NCBI RefSeq assembly: GCF_002878395.1 | Contig: NC_061111.1 | Coordinates: forward strand, 21,267,908-21,331,907 | DNA from: Capsicum annuum | Lineage: Eukaryota; Streptophyta; Magnoliopsida; Solanales; Solanaceae | Length of the DNA stretch: 64,000 nucleotides | Direction of reading: 5' to 3' | Shown: in pieces, positions 46,736-58,405 of the stretch | Position numbering within the stretch: position 1 is the stretch's first letter | How the letters are laid out: the number at the start of each line of letters is the position of its first letter | Notes under the pieces: generated by a model | What the model was told of the DNA's origin: nothing | Database searches by the model: none | What the model saw: the letters and a program-made list of their open reading frames with translations, nothing else | Position numbers and translations under genes: made by a program

Positions 46736-48180
46736 TATAATTTTACTTACAAAATAAGCTATGAAGTAATGTCCAAGTGATATACGAACAAAATTTGACC
46801 TAAAAAAGATTTCAAAAATTCTAACAGGGGCATAACGAATAAGTAAAACACATGAAAATTTCATAAAACAGGTAAAGAAGACAAAAATAATATACCATAC
46901 ATCAAATGCAAAAGGATCAAGGGGAAAAATGTTTGAGTTCTCCTAAAAACGTTTAAGTTCCCTAGTATTTTAATTATTTTCTAATAATTGACCCATCTGT
47001 TATAACAAATTTTCTATCTGTTTGATAATTTCCAACAGATAAATCATCTGATGCAATATGTTAGTCATCTGTTGATTCAAATTAAGCAATTATTAGTAAT
47101 AACTAAATTGATTTAGCTAAAATTAAAGACGTCTCTACACAATGGGACAAACATTTGTGTTCTCCTAAAAATATTTGAGTTCCTAAGTATTTTAATTATT
47201 TCCCAATAGATTATCTATTTATTGCAACAAGTTAGTCATCTATTGCAACAGATGCTTATAACAGGTTAGTCATTTGTATATTCAAATTAAGAAATTATTA
47301 ATAATAACTAAATTAATTTAATTAAAATTGAAGACAAGTCTTTAATACAAGACCTTAGACAAGGGGACAAATGTTTGAGTTCTCCTAAAAACATTCGAGT
47401 TTTAGTATTTTAAATTGATTTTCAACATATATCTTGTCTATTTAATAATTTCCAATAGATGAGTCATATGTTGCAACAATTTAGTCATCTGTTGCAACAA
47501 ATGTCTATATTTGTTTGATAATTTTGAATAGATGAGTTAGCTATTGCAACAGGTTAGTCATCTGTTGCACAAGATGTCTATATCTGTTTGGTCATTTTCA
47601 ACAAATGTCTTTAACCGTTTGGTCTTTTCCAACAGATTACTCATCTACTGCAACATGTTATTCATCTATAAGCCATTATTAGTAACAACAGCATGATTTA
47701 ACTAAAATAAAATATGAATTAATAAGTTCAATTATAGTTTCAATTAATGTCATGGTAATTACACGATCAGCTAAGTATGTTCATCCTGAGTAGAGTGATC
47801 AATTGACCAATTTTATTTGAAATGATTCAAACTAATCCATTAATAGAATTAACTATATTGATTTAACTAAAATTAAAGATGAATTATTAAGTTCAATTAC
47901 GATTTCAATTAATCTCATGGTAAAAATGGTGTATTGATAAATGATGATTTGTTATTATTTTTATTGAATAAATCTTGCTATTGATTTATTTTTTCAATAA
48001 ATAAACAATCTTTTGCAACAAATGAACAATCTGTTGCAACAGATGAACCATATGTTGCGAAAATAAATCAATTACTCCAACAGATGAGTCATATGTTGCA
48101 ACATGAGGATCATCTGTTGTAACAGATGGACCATAAGTTGCAACAAACAGATCATCTGTTGGAAAACTCAAGGGTCATGA
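46146..48180 (-). repeat. Left arm of a foldback-like structure
   Basis: It contains many variants of CATCTGTTGCAACAGATG, the marker TTTGAGTTCTCCTAAAAA (about 46930, 47153, 47374) and at 47678-47935 about one and a half copies of the ~160-bp repeat, all in reverse-complement orientation to the right arm. For example 47678-47860 is the reverse complement of about 49826-49995. The inversion axis is at about 48.84 kb. Confidence 0.8.
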
Positions 48181-48429
48181 CTTTTCGATCATTTAATTAA
48201 AAAATGATTCGTAAATAAATAATGTGAAAAAAATATGATAAACACAATTTTGTAGCTATTTAATTTAAATAACTAAAATACCAAAAAGATGAAAAGTTAT
48301 GACTATTCACCTTTTTTGTATTTAAATCAATTTTTTTAATTTAAATATTCGAAAAGTCACCAAGTTCAATTTAATTAAGAGATATAATTATTAAAAAAGA
48401 GGTGAACGGTCGTAATTTTTTGCCTAACA
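48181..48429. other. AT-rich segment between left arm and central mini-gene
   Basis: It has AT-rich sequence with two loosely similar blocks (GAAAAGT..GAC or CAC near 48290 and 48350). It may serve as promoter of the central unit; I see no clear TATA box. Confidence 0.35.
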
Positions 48430-48877
48430 CACTGCACTACTCTCTCATTCAATCTTTTATCAATAGGTCTCCTCAGCTCTATCTCTTGCATCTTATCTTG
48501 CATAAAACCGTCATTATATCTTCAATCACTTCTCTTTCAAAAATAAATTTCTTGTCCATCCGTTGAGGTATGTTTTATTTTCTTGTTCTAATATGAAAAT
48601 TAATAACATGCATCTATTTTCTAGTTAAGTTTCATATTTTTTTTTTGGTTAAACTACCAGTTGGTACTATATGTGGTTTAGTGTTTTACGTTATTTGTTC
48701 ATGCATGTTCTAGATATGAATGACCTGATTTGGTACATGGCGATTCTGCTTGATACCGTGTAGGAACTTGAAAGGCTGGTTCATGAACTCGAGTGAGATT
48801 TGGACGCTGCGACAGCAAGGGTGCTTCGTGAGATTCGAAGGCTGAGGGGTCTGCTGCCCAATGAATTTTCGATTGAC

Positions 48878-48934
<57 letters not shown>

Positions 48935-48937
48935 TAG
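48430..48937 (+). pseudogene. Central mini-gene of the foldback structure, poly-Asn tail, two internal stops
   Basis: A pyrimidine-rich leader (48430-48567) ends CGTTGAG|GTATG; TTCTAG (48708-48713) is a fitting acceptor, giving a 146-bp intron. The frame starts at ATG 48716, three bases into the next exon. It runs 73 codons to TAG at 48935-48937 with stops at 48761 (TAG) and 48794 (TGA). Between the stops and after them the protein is an amphipathic, charged helix (ELERLVHELE, then DLDAATARVLREIRRLRGLL), then PNEFSID and 19 Asn from (AAT)19. Its composition is much more gene-like than that of its surroundings, and it lies on the axis of the inverted arms. Both stops are one transition from Gln/Trp and Arg codons. 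I do not recognise a family and propose no function. Confidence 0.5.
48878..48934 (+). repeat. (AAT)19 microsatellite, in frame with the mini-gene
   Basis: There are nineteen uninterrupted AAT units, read as Asn, directly followed by a stop codon. Confidence 0.95.
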
Positions 48938-49180
48938 GTTATATATTTTTTTATCATTTGTAATTTATTTTATTGGATCTACCTAACGTTGTAAATATTT
49001 TTTTATGTAATGAATGAGAAAATCTTTATTTGATCGACTGATTTATTTTTATTTTTTTTCATTCTCCCTATTTTTTTAAGAAGTTGAGAGGTGTAGGTTT
49101 TTGAGCATTCGGGAGTGGAAAGAGTCAATTACAAGAAAGAAAGTGTTTGGTTGAGAGCAAGGTCATAGACTAAAATTAAA
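48938..49180 (+). other. 3' flank of the central mini-gene
   Basis: A T-rich segment, then TAATGAATGAGAAAATC (49008 on), could be a weak plant 3' end. A G/A-rich block (49080-49160) follows before the right arm starts. Confidence 0.35.
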
Positions 49181-51097
49181 TAACAACACAAGATTATTTA
49201 CTATTACAACAAAATTAAAGATAGATTGATAACAGATGACCCATCTATTACAAAAGATGGGTAATCTATTGAAAATGACCAAGTAGATAAAGACATCTAT
49301 TAAAACTGATTGATCGTCTGTCGCAACAAATTAGTAATATATTGAAAATGATCAGACAGATGAAGACATCTATTGCAACAGATTAGTCATCTATTGCACC
49401 AAATTAGTAATCTGTTGGAAATGACAAACAGATAAAGTCATATGTTGCAACAAATTAGTCATCTGTTGGAAATGACCAACAGATAAAGACATTTGTTACA
49501 ACAGATGACCAACCTATTGCAACATATGTGTATATCTATTTATAATTTTAAACAGATGACTCATCTGTTGCAACAGGTTAAATCTGTTGTAACAGATTCT
49601 ACACTTAAATGCTCATGTAATTACTATGAGATTAATTGAAATTGTAATTATTAAATCAATTTAGTTACTACTAATAATGGCATAATTTTCAAATAAAATT
49701 AGTCAATTGATCATTCTACTTAAGACGAAACACTTAGTTGATCAAGTAATTACTATAAAATTAATTGAAATTGTAAGTCAACTTACTAATTCATCTTTAA
49801 TTTTAGTTAAATCAATATAGTTGTTTCTAATTATGGCTTTGTTTGAATCATTTCAAATAAAATTGGTCAATTGATCACTCTACTTAGGACGAACACACTT
49901 AGTTGATCTTGTAATTACCATGAGATTAATTGAAACAGTAACTGAACTTATTAATACTAGTTAAATCAATTTAGTTATTACTAATATAATGACTTAATAT
50001 GAATCAATAGATGTCAAAGATGTTGCAAAAGATGAGTAATCTGTTGAAAATGACAACACAGATAAAGACATCTGTTGCAACAGATTATTCATCTATTGCA
50101 ACAGATTAGTAATCTGTTGGAAATAACAAACAGATAAAGTCATATATTGCAACAGATTGGTCATCTGTTGGAAATGACCAACAGATAAAGACATTTGTTA
50201 CAACAGATGACTAATCTGTTGCAATAGGTTATACACTTAAGTGATCATGTAATTACTATGAGATTAATTGAAATTATAATTATTAAATCAATTTAGCTAT
50301 TACTAATAATGGCTTAAATTGAATCATTTCAAATAAAATTAGTCAATTGATCACTCTACTCAGAACGAATACACTAAGATGATTGTGTAATTAATATGAG
50401 AATAATTGAAATCGTAATTGAACTTATCAATTCATCTTTAATTTTAATTAAATCAATGTAGTTATTACTAATAATATCTTAATTTGAATCATTTCAAATA
50501 AAATTTGTCAATTAACAATTTTACTCAAGACGAATACACTTAGATGATCATGTAATTACTATGAAATTAATTGAAATCGTAATTCAAATTATCAATTCAT
50601 CTTTAATTTTAGTTAAATTAATTTAATTATTACTAATAATTTCTTGATTTTAATAATTTCAAAAAGAATTGGTCAATTGATCATTCTACATAAGACGAAA
50701 TACTTAGTTGATCATGTAATTACTATAAAATTAATTGAAATTGTAAGTCAACTTACTAATTCATCTTTAATTTTAGTTAAATCAATATAGTTATTTCTAA
50801 CTATGGCTTTATTTGAATCATTTCAAATAAAATTGATCAATTGATCACTCTACTCAGGACGAACACACTTAGTTGATCGTGTAATTACCATGAGATTGAT
50901 TGAAATCGTAATTGAGTAATCTGTTGAAAATGACCAAATAGATAAAGACATCTGTTGCAACAAATTAGTCATCTATTGCAACAAATTAGTAATCTGTTGG
51001 AAATAACGAACAGATAAAGTCATATGTTGCACCAGATTGGTCATCTGTTGGCAATGACTAACAGATAAAGACATTTGTTACAACAGATGACTAATCT
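49181..51097 (+). repeat. Right arm of the foldback-like structure, inner part
   Basis: It alternates CATCTGTTGCAACAGATG-type clusters (49190-49600, 49998-50235, 50915-51097) with ~160-bp repeat units (49610-49995, 50238-50915) marked by GATCATGTAATTACTATGAGATTAATTGAAAT and TTCATCTTTAATTTTAGTTAAATCAATTTAG. It is cut at 51097 by a gypsy insertion. Confidence 0.85.
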
Positions 51098-53917
51098 TGT
51101 CACACCCTAAAAACGAGGGTCACAATGGCACTTGTCGTGGCGTACCTTGACAAGTAAGCCTATCACCCAAACTGATATGAATACAGAAAAAGACAGAAAT
51201 ACCCAAGGTAAGACTTCTAGAATGAAGCCGAACCATATAAATAATCATAACAATGTGGAAAGAACTTATCCAAAACACCAATCATACCCAAAACTAGGTG
51301 TCAATAGTGTAAGAACTACTAATACAATCCAAGAGTCAAATACATCGAAAAAATAACCACAAAGGAATAATAACTATCTCCGAACACTAATAAAGACATA
51401 ACTAGTATAGAAAGATAGAGGTAAACTTCGGACGTATAAATGTCCAACTGCTAACTTGGAAGCTCCAACAACTGCCCGAATCAAGTAAGCTGAGGCGCAC
51501 TCGAGATAGGACTTGCACCAAAGGGGCGCAGTAGGCATGAGTACGGTCCACTTGTACCAGTAGGTATCATAGGCCGACTAAGCGAAGTAGTAAATAAGGC
51601 AGACAAAATATACACTAAGGGCACGTCACCTGCAATCAGAAAATGTCCCACAACGGTAGCCCACACCACTTGACTAACAGTTCTAATATATCTTACATAT
51701 ATTGCAAAAATACATCAAGATACAGAACACAAGTATAGATTATGTCGCATATAAAATAGATCAAGAGAGACATGTAGATGTAAGATCACCAAATACAAGT
51801 AAAGAAAGGTAAGACAAATACATAGATGACAAGTCAATAAGGCAATACAACACAACATAAACACAATAAAGTAAGTGCAATGTATATGATAATGATGATG
51901 ATGATGATGATGATGCAAGAGGTTGTCGCACAACCTCCGGGATCGTCGTACAATCCCCGTATACACCTACAAAGCCAAAGCTTCCCGAGGTAGGACCCAT
52001 GGGGGGTTCATCAACCCATATACAATCCACATATCTCATATCTCCTTTTCGGCACATCCCTCAGAAAGGGTTTTATAAGGTGTTACAATATTTTTAAAAA
52101 GGTGTTGCCAGTGTTTCTCAGATGTTGCTACGGTGGTACCAATGTTACATGAATGAATATGATATGAAGATGTAATGCTCACAACCAATCACAATAAGTA
52201 TTTCCACAACTAACCACACGATATATTTCCATAATCAACCACAATGATACATTCCTACAACCATATGAGCCAATATTCACACGTTATTTTCATTTCATCC
52301 ATGAATTTCCACATGTATCATATGCCAGTAACGTATGAATATAATCACAATACACCCATGGTACCACATTAAACAATACAATACAATTACTCACATGTAT
52401 TCAAGACTATCAATGTCACATAGGACCCCACACGGTCAAACATATCACATAATATTTCAATTTCGATAATTACATCACATATAGGCCCCCACACGAGCAC
52501 AACACGAAGATAGACATTTTTCATGATTAGTTCCCACCCTTAACATGCATTTTGTACCATCATTTACAACCCATTCCAGTCTGAAGAGTTAAGCCATAAC
52601 CTGCCTCGAAAGCCGAAACCGATCCGCTACACTTGAACCCGCGACCTTAATTTTTATGAACAATCCCGAACTCTACTAATAACATCAAATATGAAATCTA
52701 TGTGTCAAAAAGAAAACCAATGACATCCATAGTGACTACTTTTGGTTCAGTATCAAAATGGACCCCCAAAATAGGTTTCCAAAAAAGAAGGGAAAAATTG
52801 GAACTTTACTTCAAAAATATGTTCCCATATTTTTAGGAACCTACAGCTGAAAACCCAAGTTAAATCGAGTGAAAAACGGGGTTCAAATCAAAGAAAAACA
52901 TTTTTGAGCTTTACCGGGTAAAATCCTTGAAATCTAGGTTAAAATCAAGAATCAGAGTTATTTTGAAGGTTAAATTGATGAAAAACTAGTAATTATAAGA
53001 TAAAAAATATTATTCAAGTGAAAGGAGATGAAATTTGGGTCTAAAATCACGCCCTAAGATTTTAAGGGTTTTGAAAAATTTATCAAGAAATTTCTAAGGG
53101 TGAATTCTTACCTTAAATCCGTAATTAAAATCAAGAAATAGGTGTTAATCTAGCTTCCCAAACTCTCACAAACTTCACTTTTAAGCTCCCAAAATATTTA
53201 GGGTTTAACTCTCAAGAGACAAGATGAAAAATGAGCAAAATGGGCCAAAATTTTGAAAAAGCTGCTATATATATTGCAGATTTTTTCTGCATAACTGTGC
53301 CATTTTTATTCTAACTCGAAATAGACTTCGACGGGGTGCTCGAGATTCGTTCGGAGTCCGATTTATGCAAACGAACTATGCAACCACACTAAATTCGACA
53401 ATTGACCCCCGAGACCCGAAATCACAATTTTCCAAATCGAGGGTCGAAATGAGATTTAAAAGCCGTAAAATCATACCAAATATGCTAACACAGTAAAATC
53501 GACATTCTGGATCTGTTGACAAAGTTGGATTGTCCATACGAGGTCGTTTCAACCAAAAGTGGGTCCCACACCCAACTTTCCAATTGTTCAACTTTCTGAC
53601 CAATAGGTCAAAATGAGCTCGAGTGAACCAGAACCAAAGCTCTACCTAGCCTAAAATCGATATTCCAGAGCTGCTAGCGCAGTCCGTTCGGTCATCCATC
53701 GTACGGATCAAAATATAACAACATAAGTCCAAAATAAGACTCTCGAAGCCATCAAAAACCACAATATTGCATAAATGATACCAAAATGCATCAAAAATCA
53801 TGTCAACAACTCCAACACCCCAGAAATACCATAATGCAACTACGGGGAGGGTTAAAACAGTCAAATCACACAAAATCACAAATTTCACATATTTCATCAA
53901 ATTTTTAGGTCGTTACA
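51098..53917 (-). repeat. 3' LTR of the family-B element (2820 bp)
   Basis: On + it runs from TGTCACACCC to TAGGTCGTTACA. Relative to the other LTR it lacks about 55 bp after AAATTCGAC (53394-53402 versus 60700-60763). It has a longer (ATG)n run (51888-51915). The antisense frame with eight His residues comes from that microsatellite. Confidence 0.93.
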
Positions 53918-53935
53918 TCATCCACCACTAAAAAT
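53918..53935 (-). other. Polypurine tract of the family-B element
   Basis: On the minus strand AGTGGTGGATGA lies directly before the 3' LTR. Confidence 0.65.
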
Positions 53936-53939
53936 CTAG

Positions 53940-56900
53940 TTCGTCCTCGAACTAAGGCAAGGAAATACCTGAATCAATGAAAAGCTAGGGATAGGAACTA
54001 CGCATATCAGACTCAATCTCCCAAGTAGTCACATCTACAGGTCAAAGTTGCCACTGGACCTGAACCACAAGGATCACTTTAGAGCGCAATTGCCTAACAT
54101 CCCTAGCCAAAATGGAAACTGGCTCCTTAACAAAGGACAACCGCTCATCTAACTGAACTGAATCCCAATGAATGACATAAGACTTATCAAGAATATAGCA
54201 ACGAATCATAAAAACATGAAAACTGGATGAACAACAGATAGATCAAGGGGCAAAGCCAACTCATAAGCCACATTACCAATAGTTCAAAGAATCTCAAACG
54301 GATCAATATACCTAGGGCTAAGCTTTCCCCTCTTCCCAAACCTCATCACACCCTTCATGGGTGAAACTCGAAGGAAAATACGATCACCAACACCAAAACT
54401 CAAGACACAAAGTCTACGATCAGCATAAGACTTCTGCCTACTTTGCACCCCTCAAAGTCTATCTTGAATGACCCGGACCCTATCCAAAAACTCGCGAAGC
54501 AAGTTCGTACCTCGAGGTCTTACCTATGAAACATCAAACCAACCTACTGGAGAGTGATAACGCCTACCATACAATGCCTCAAAAGGAGCCATATCAATAT
54601 TAGAATAGTAGCTACTACTACGTGCAAACTATGCTAAAGCCAAATACTGCTCCCACTAGCCACCAAAATCCATCGTGCACGCGAGGAGTATACTCCAAAA
54701 CCTGGATAGTCCATTTTGACTGGACATCAGTCTGGGGTGAAACGCTGAACTAAGATCCACTCGAGTACCTAACTCATCCTGACAAGTCTTCCAAAAGTGA
54801 GATGGGAACACAGGACCTCGATCTAAAATAATGGGCACGACACACCATGCAGACGCATAATCTCACGAATGTAGATACGGGCCAATCTCTCAGCATTAAA
54901 TGAGACCTGAACCAGAATAAAATGAGCTGACTTGGTCGATCGATCCACAATGACCCAAACACTGTCAGAACCATGAGTATATGCGGCAAACCAGTCATAT
55001 AGTCCATAGTGATGCGTTCCTACTTCCATTCAGGAATGGGTAACCTCTGAAGTAAACCACCAAATCTCATATGCTCGGCCTTCACCTGCTGACAACATAG
55101 GCAACGAGACACAAAATCTACAATATCTAGCTTCGTACCACCCCACCAGTAGTGTTGTCTCAAATCACGATACACCTTAGTCACACCTGGATGGATGGAA
55201 TATCCAGAATAATTGGCCTCCTCCAAGATCAACCTAATTCGATCACCACCCTCGACATACAAACTCAACCCTCAATCCTCAAAACTTCATTTGAATTAGG
55301 TGAGGCTTTCTTAGACTCTCCAATCAACATCTTATCTCGAATCAACCTCAACCAAACATCGTTAAACTAATGAGCTCAAATCAGCTCCATCAAAGAGGGT
55401 CTAGCATCCACAAGTGCCAAAACACGCCCTGGTGTTGAAATATCAAGCTGACTATCATATTAGCTAAAGACTGAACCTCCAAGGCCAACGACCTCTCCTG
55501 AGTCAAAAGATGCACCAAGCTACCCATGTTGGCCGACTTCTAGCTCAAGGTATCCACAACCACATTAGCCTTTCCTTAATGATAGAGAATAGTCAAGTCA
55601 TAATCCTTAAGCAACTCAAGCCAACGACGCTGCCTCCTAAGAAGATCTCGCTGATAAAGAAGTACAAAAGGCTATGATGATCTGAGAAGATCTCACAATA
55701 GAATCCATACAAGTAGTGCCTCCAAAACTTCAAGGTAAACACAACTGCGCACAACTCCAAATCATAGGTAGGATAATTTCTCTCATGAGGATTCAATTGA
55801 TGAGATGCATAAGCAATTACCTTGCCCTCCTACATCAACACAGCACCTAACCCAACATCTGAAGCATTACAAAAGACAGTAAAACCCACGCCTTCTTTAG
55901 GCAAAGCTAATATAGGAGCTGAAGTCAACAAATCCTTGAGCTTCAGGAAGCTCGCCTCACAAGCTTCGAACCACTGAAAAGAAATCTTCTTTTGGGTCAA
56001 CTTGGTCAATGGAACTGCAATGGATGAAAAACCCTCAACAAAACATCGATAATACTCACCCAAGCCAATAAAACTCTAAATTTTGGTGGCCGAAGTAGGT
56101 TTAACCCAAATCACGAATCGCTGCAACCTTAGCTGGATCAATCATAATACCTTCCTTAGTCACTACATGACCCAAGAAAGAAAATAGACACTAACAAAAA
56201 ATCACACTTATAGAACTTAGCATACAACTTCTCATCCCTCAATCTCTAAAGCACAATCCATAAATGCTCCTCTTGCTCAACCTCACTCTTGGAATAAACC
56301 AAGATATCATCTATAAATACCATAATAAAGGAGCCAATATAGGTCGAAACACTTATTTATCAACTCCATGAACGAGGCAGGGGAATTAGTCAATCCAAAA
56401 GACATGACCAAGAACTTATAATGACCATATCGAGTCTGAAAAGCTATTTTTGGAATATCCAAAGCTCTAATCCTCAACTGGATGATAACCAAACCACAAT
56501 TCAATCTTTGAAAACAGCACAACACCCTGAAGCTGATCAAACAAATCATCAATGCGAGGAAGAGGATACTTATTCTTAACTATTACCTTGTTCAACTATC
56601 GATAATCAATACATATCTGGATAGACCCATCATTTCTCTTTACATACAAGACAGGAGCACCCCAAGGTGCAATACTAGGTCGAATAAATCCCTTATCCAA
56701 CAACTCCTATAACTGATCCTTCGGTTCCTTTCAACTCTGTTGGGTCCATCCTATAAGGAGGAATAGAAATGGGCTCGGTGCCCGACTCAACATCAATAAT
56801 AAAATCAACATCTCAATTCAAAGGCATACTAGGAAAGTCTGTAGGGAACACCTCCATAAACTCATGGGCAACACGAACAGAATCTAAGAAAGGAGAGGAA

Positions 56901-57560
56901 ACAACATTTGTGTCATGAATATGGGCCAAGTAAGATAAACATCCTTTCTCAACCAATTTATGAGCCTGGACATAAGATATAACCCTCTTAGGACCCAAAT
57001 TAAGTGTACCCTTTTCAAGCTATCCTTGTCACACCAACTAAAGCTAAAGTCACAGTCCTAGCAAAACAATCTAAGACAACATGATAAGGAGCCAAACAAT
57101 CCATATCCAAAATAACATCAAAATCGACCATATCTAACACAAGCAAGTCTAACAAAGTTTTAAGTCCAACAAAAGTCACAGCACAAGATCGGTACACCCA
57201 ATCCACCACTAAGGAATCACCTACCGATGTAGATACATGAATAGGAATGGTAAGAGGCTCCCTAATATAATCAAAACCCAAAGAAAAATATACATACACA
57301 TAGAAGAAAGTCGATCCAGGATCAAGTAATAGCATGCAGGTCTGAAACAAATGGAACGATATCTGCGATGATAGCATCTGAAGTGTCCGCCTCAGATCTG
57401 ACTGATATAGCGTAGCACTATCCATGACTACTATCTGGCTGAGTGGCCCCATAACCATCAACACAGGCTCTATCATCTCTACCTCTAGCACCTTTGGTAG
57501 AACATCTACCTCTCACAACTGAAATAAGGTTATCTCTAAACATGCGGCAAGAACAATCCA
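53940..57560 (-). pseudogene. pol of the family-B element with chromodomain-like tail
   Basis: Reading on the minus strand: protease with LLLDPGST (about 57335) and FDVILDMDCLAPYHVVLDCFA; RT with CIDYR-like and GFIDD motifs ([12 protein letters not shown] at about 56285-56321); RNase H (EYYRCFVEGFSS at 56060, FCNASDVGLGAVLM at 55870, [17 protein letters not shown] at 55790); integrase HHCC finger with intact CLCC (RCLCCQQVKAEH, about 55080-55115) and DDE remnants (ILDRGP at about 54830). The tail at 54000-54130 has SILARDVRQLRSK, then VVQVQWQ, then TTWE, the pattern of chromodomains in Tekay/Del chromoviruses. Stops and frameshifts separate all domains. Confidence 0.85.
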
Positions 57561-58387
57561 CATGGCTAATCTCATCACACACAAAAAACCTCTGCGACTA
57601 GTCTCAATAGGAGAAGGTACAACTAGGCCTGAACGGCCATCCTGAACTGCTGGACTAGAAGGTCCACCACCTGAACTCTGTAATGCCACCTGTACTGGCC
57701 TACCATAGTATCCATGAGAACCTCTAAAATTTTTGCCTCGAGAGGTCTGACTCCAGAACTCACCAAAATATCACACCTTCTTGGCGCCTCCCTGAGATGC
57801 ACTAAGAATATCCTCTGTCATCTTAGCATGATCCACAATACTCTAAAAACAAGCCCCAAACACAACTATATGAAATGTAGCCAACAGAAGAAAGACAACC
57901 CAACCTTTCACAAACTTTTAAATCTTCTCAAACTCGGTGGAAATGCTATCTTAGAAATATCAAGACAGGGTAGGAAGCATGCCTTATACTCAAAAACTGT
58001 CATGGAGTCTCGCTCTAAATTATCAAACTCGTCCCACATATGATCTCTCAAACAAAGGCACAAATCTCTCCAGAAAGGCATTAACAAACCGATCTCCATG
58101 ACAACTCAAGAGCATTAACAAGCCTACAACCAAAAACTGATATCCAATAATCTCTCATTGCATCTCTCAACTGATAAGTGGTATAAGCAACTTCATTCGC
58201 GTAGAAAGAGTGAAACATAACTCAGAATACAAGGTATGAAAGAATTCCGCACAATAAAGAATGAAATGAGGGAATTTTCCTAAAGAAATCCTATAGCCTC
58301 TCTAAGATAGATACGGATGTCTACGTACCGATCCGCGAGACTCTATTAGACATCCCGTTCTTACACCGTTGAGACCAATGAAACCTG
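57560..58387 (-). pseudogene. gag remnant of the family-B element
   Basis: Only the middle of Gag is recognisable: FWRDLCLCLRDHMWDEFDNL and VFEYKACFLPCLDISKIAF (58099-57908), equivalent to the usual FLERF...EYEARF segment. A knuckle-like CDEISHVDCSC near 57550-57590 is imperfect. The N-terminal half is not recognisable. Confidence 0.65.
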
Positions 58388-58390
58388 GCT

Positions 58391-58403
58391 GCTCTGATAC
58401 CAA
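58391..58403 (-). other. Primer-binding site of the family-B element
   Basis: On the minus strand it reads TTGGTATCAGAGC, exactly the common initiator-Met PBS, two bases from the LTR. Confidence 0.9.
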
Positions 58404-58405
58404 TT

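Noticed and set aside
47986..48171. Minus-strand 61-aa frame with repeated TDD..ATY motifs
   Set aside because: It is simply the translation of the CATCTGTTGCAAC repeat in one frame.
46190..51097. CRISPR-like appearance of short palindromic repeats with spacers
   Set aside because: Repeat copies vary, spacers are irregular and themselves repetitive, and the setting is a plant repeat arm with no cas genes.
51715..52057. Minus-strand frames with a run of eight His or Ser
   Set aside because: They come from the (ATG)n microsatellite inside the family-B LTR; the second LTR has similar shadow frames at 59050-59300.
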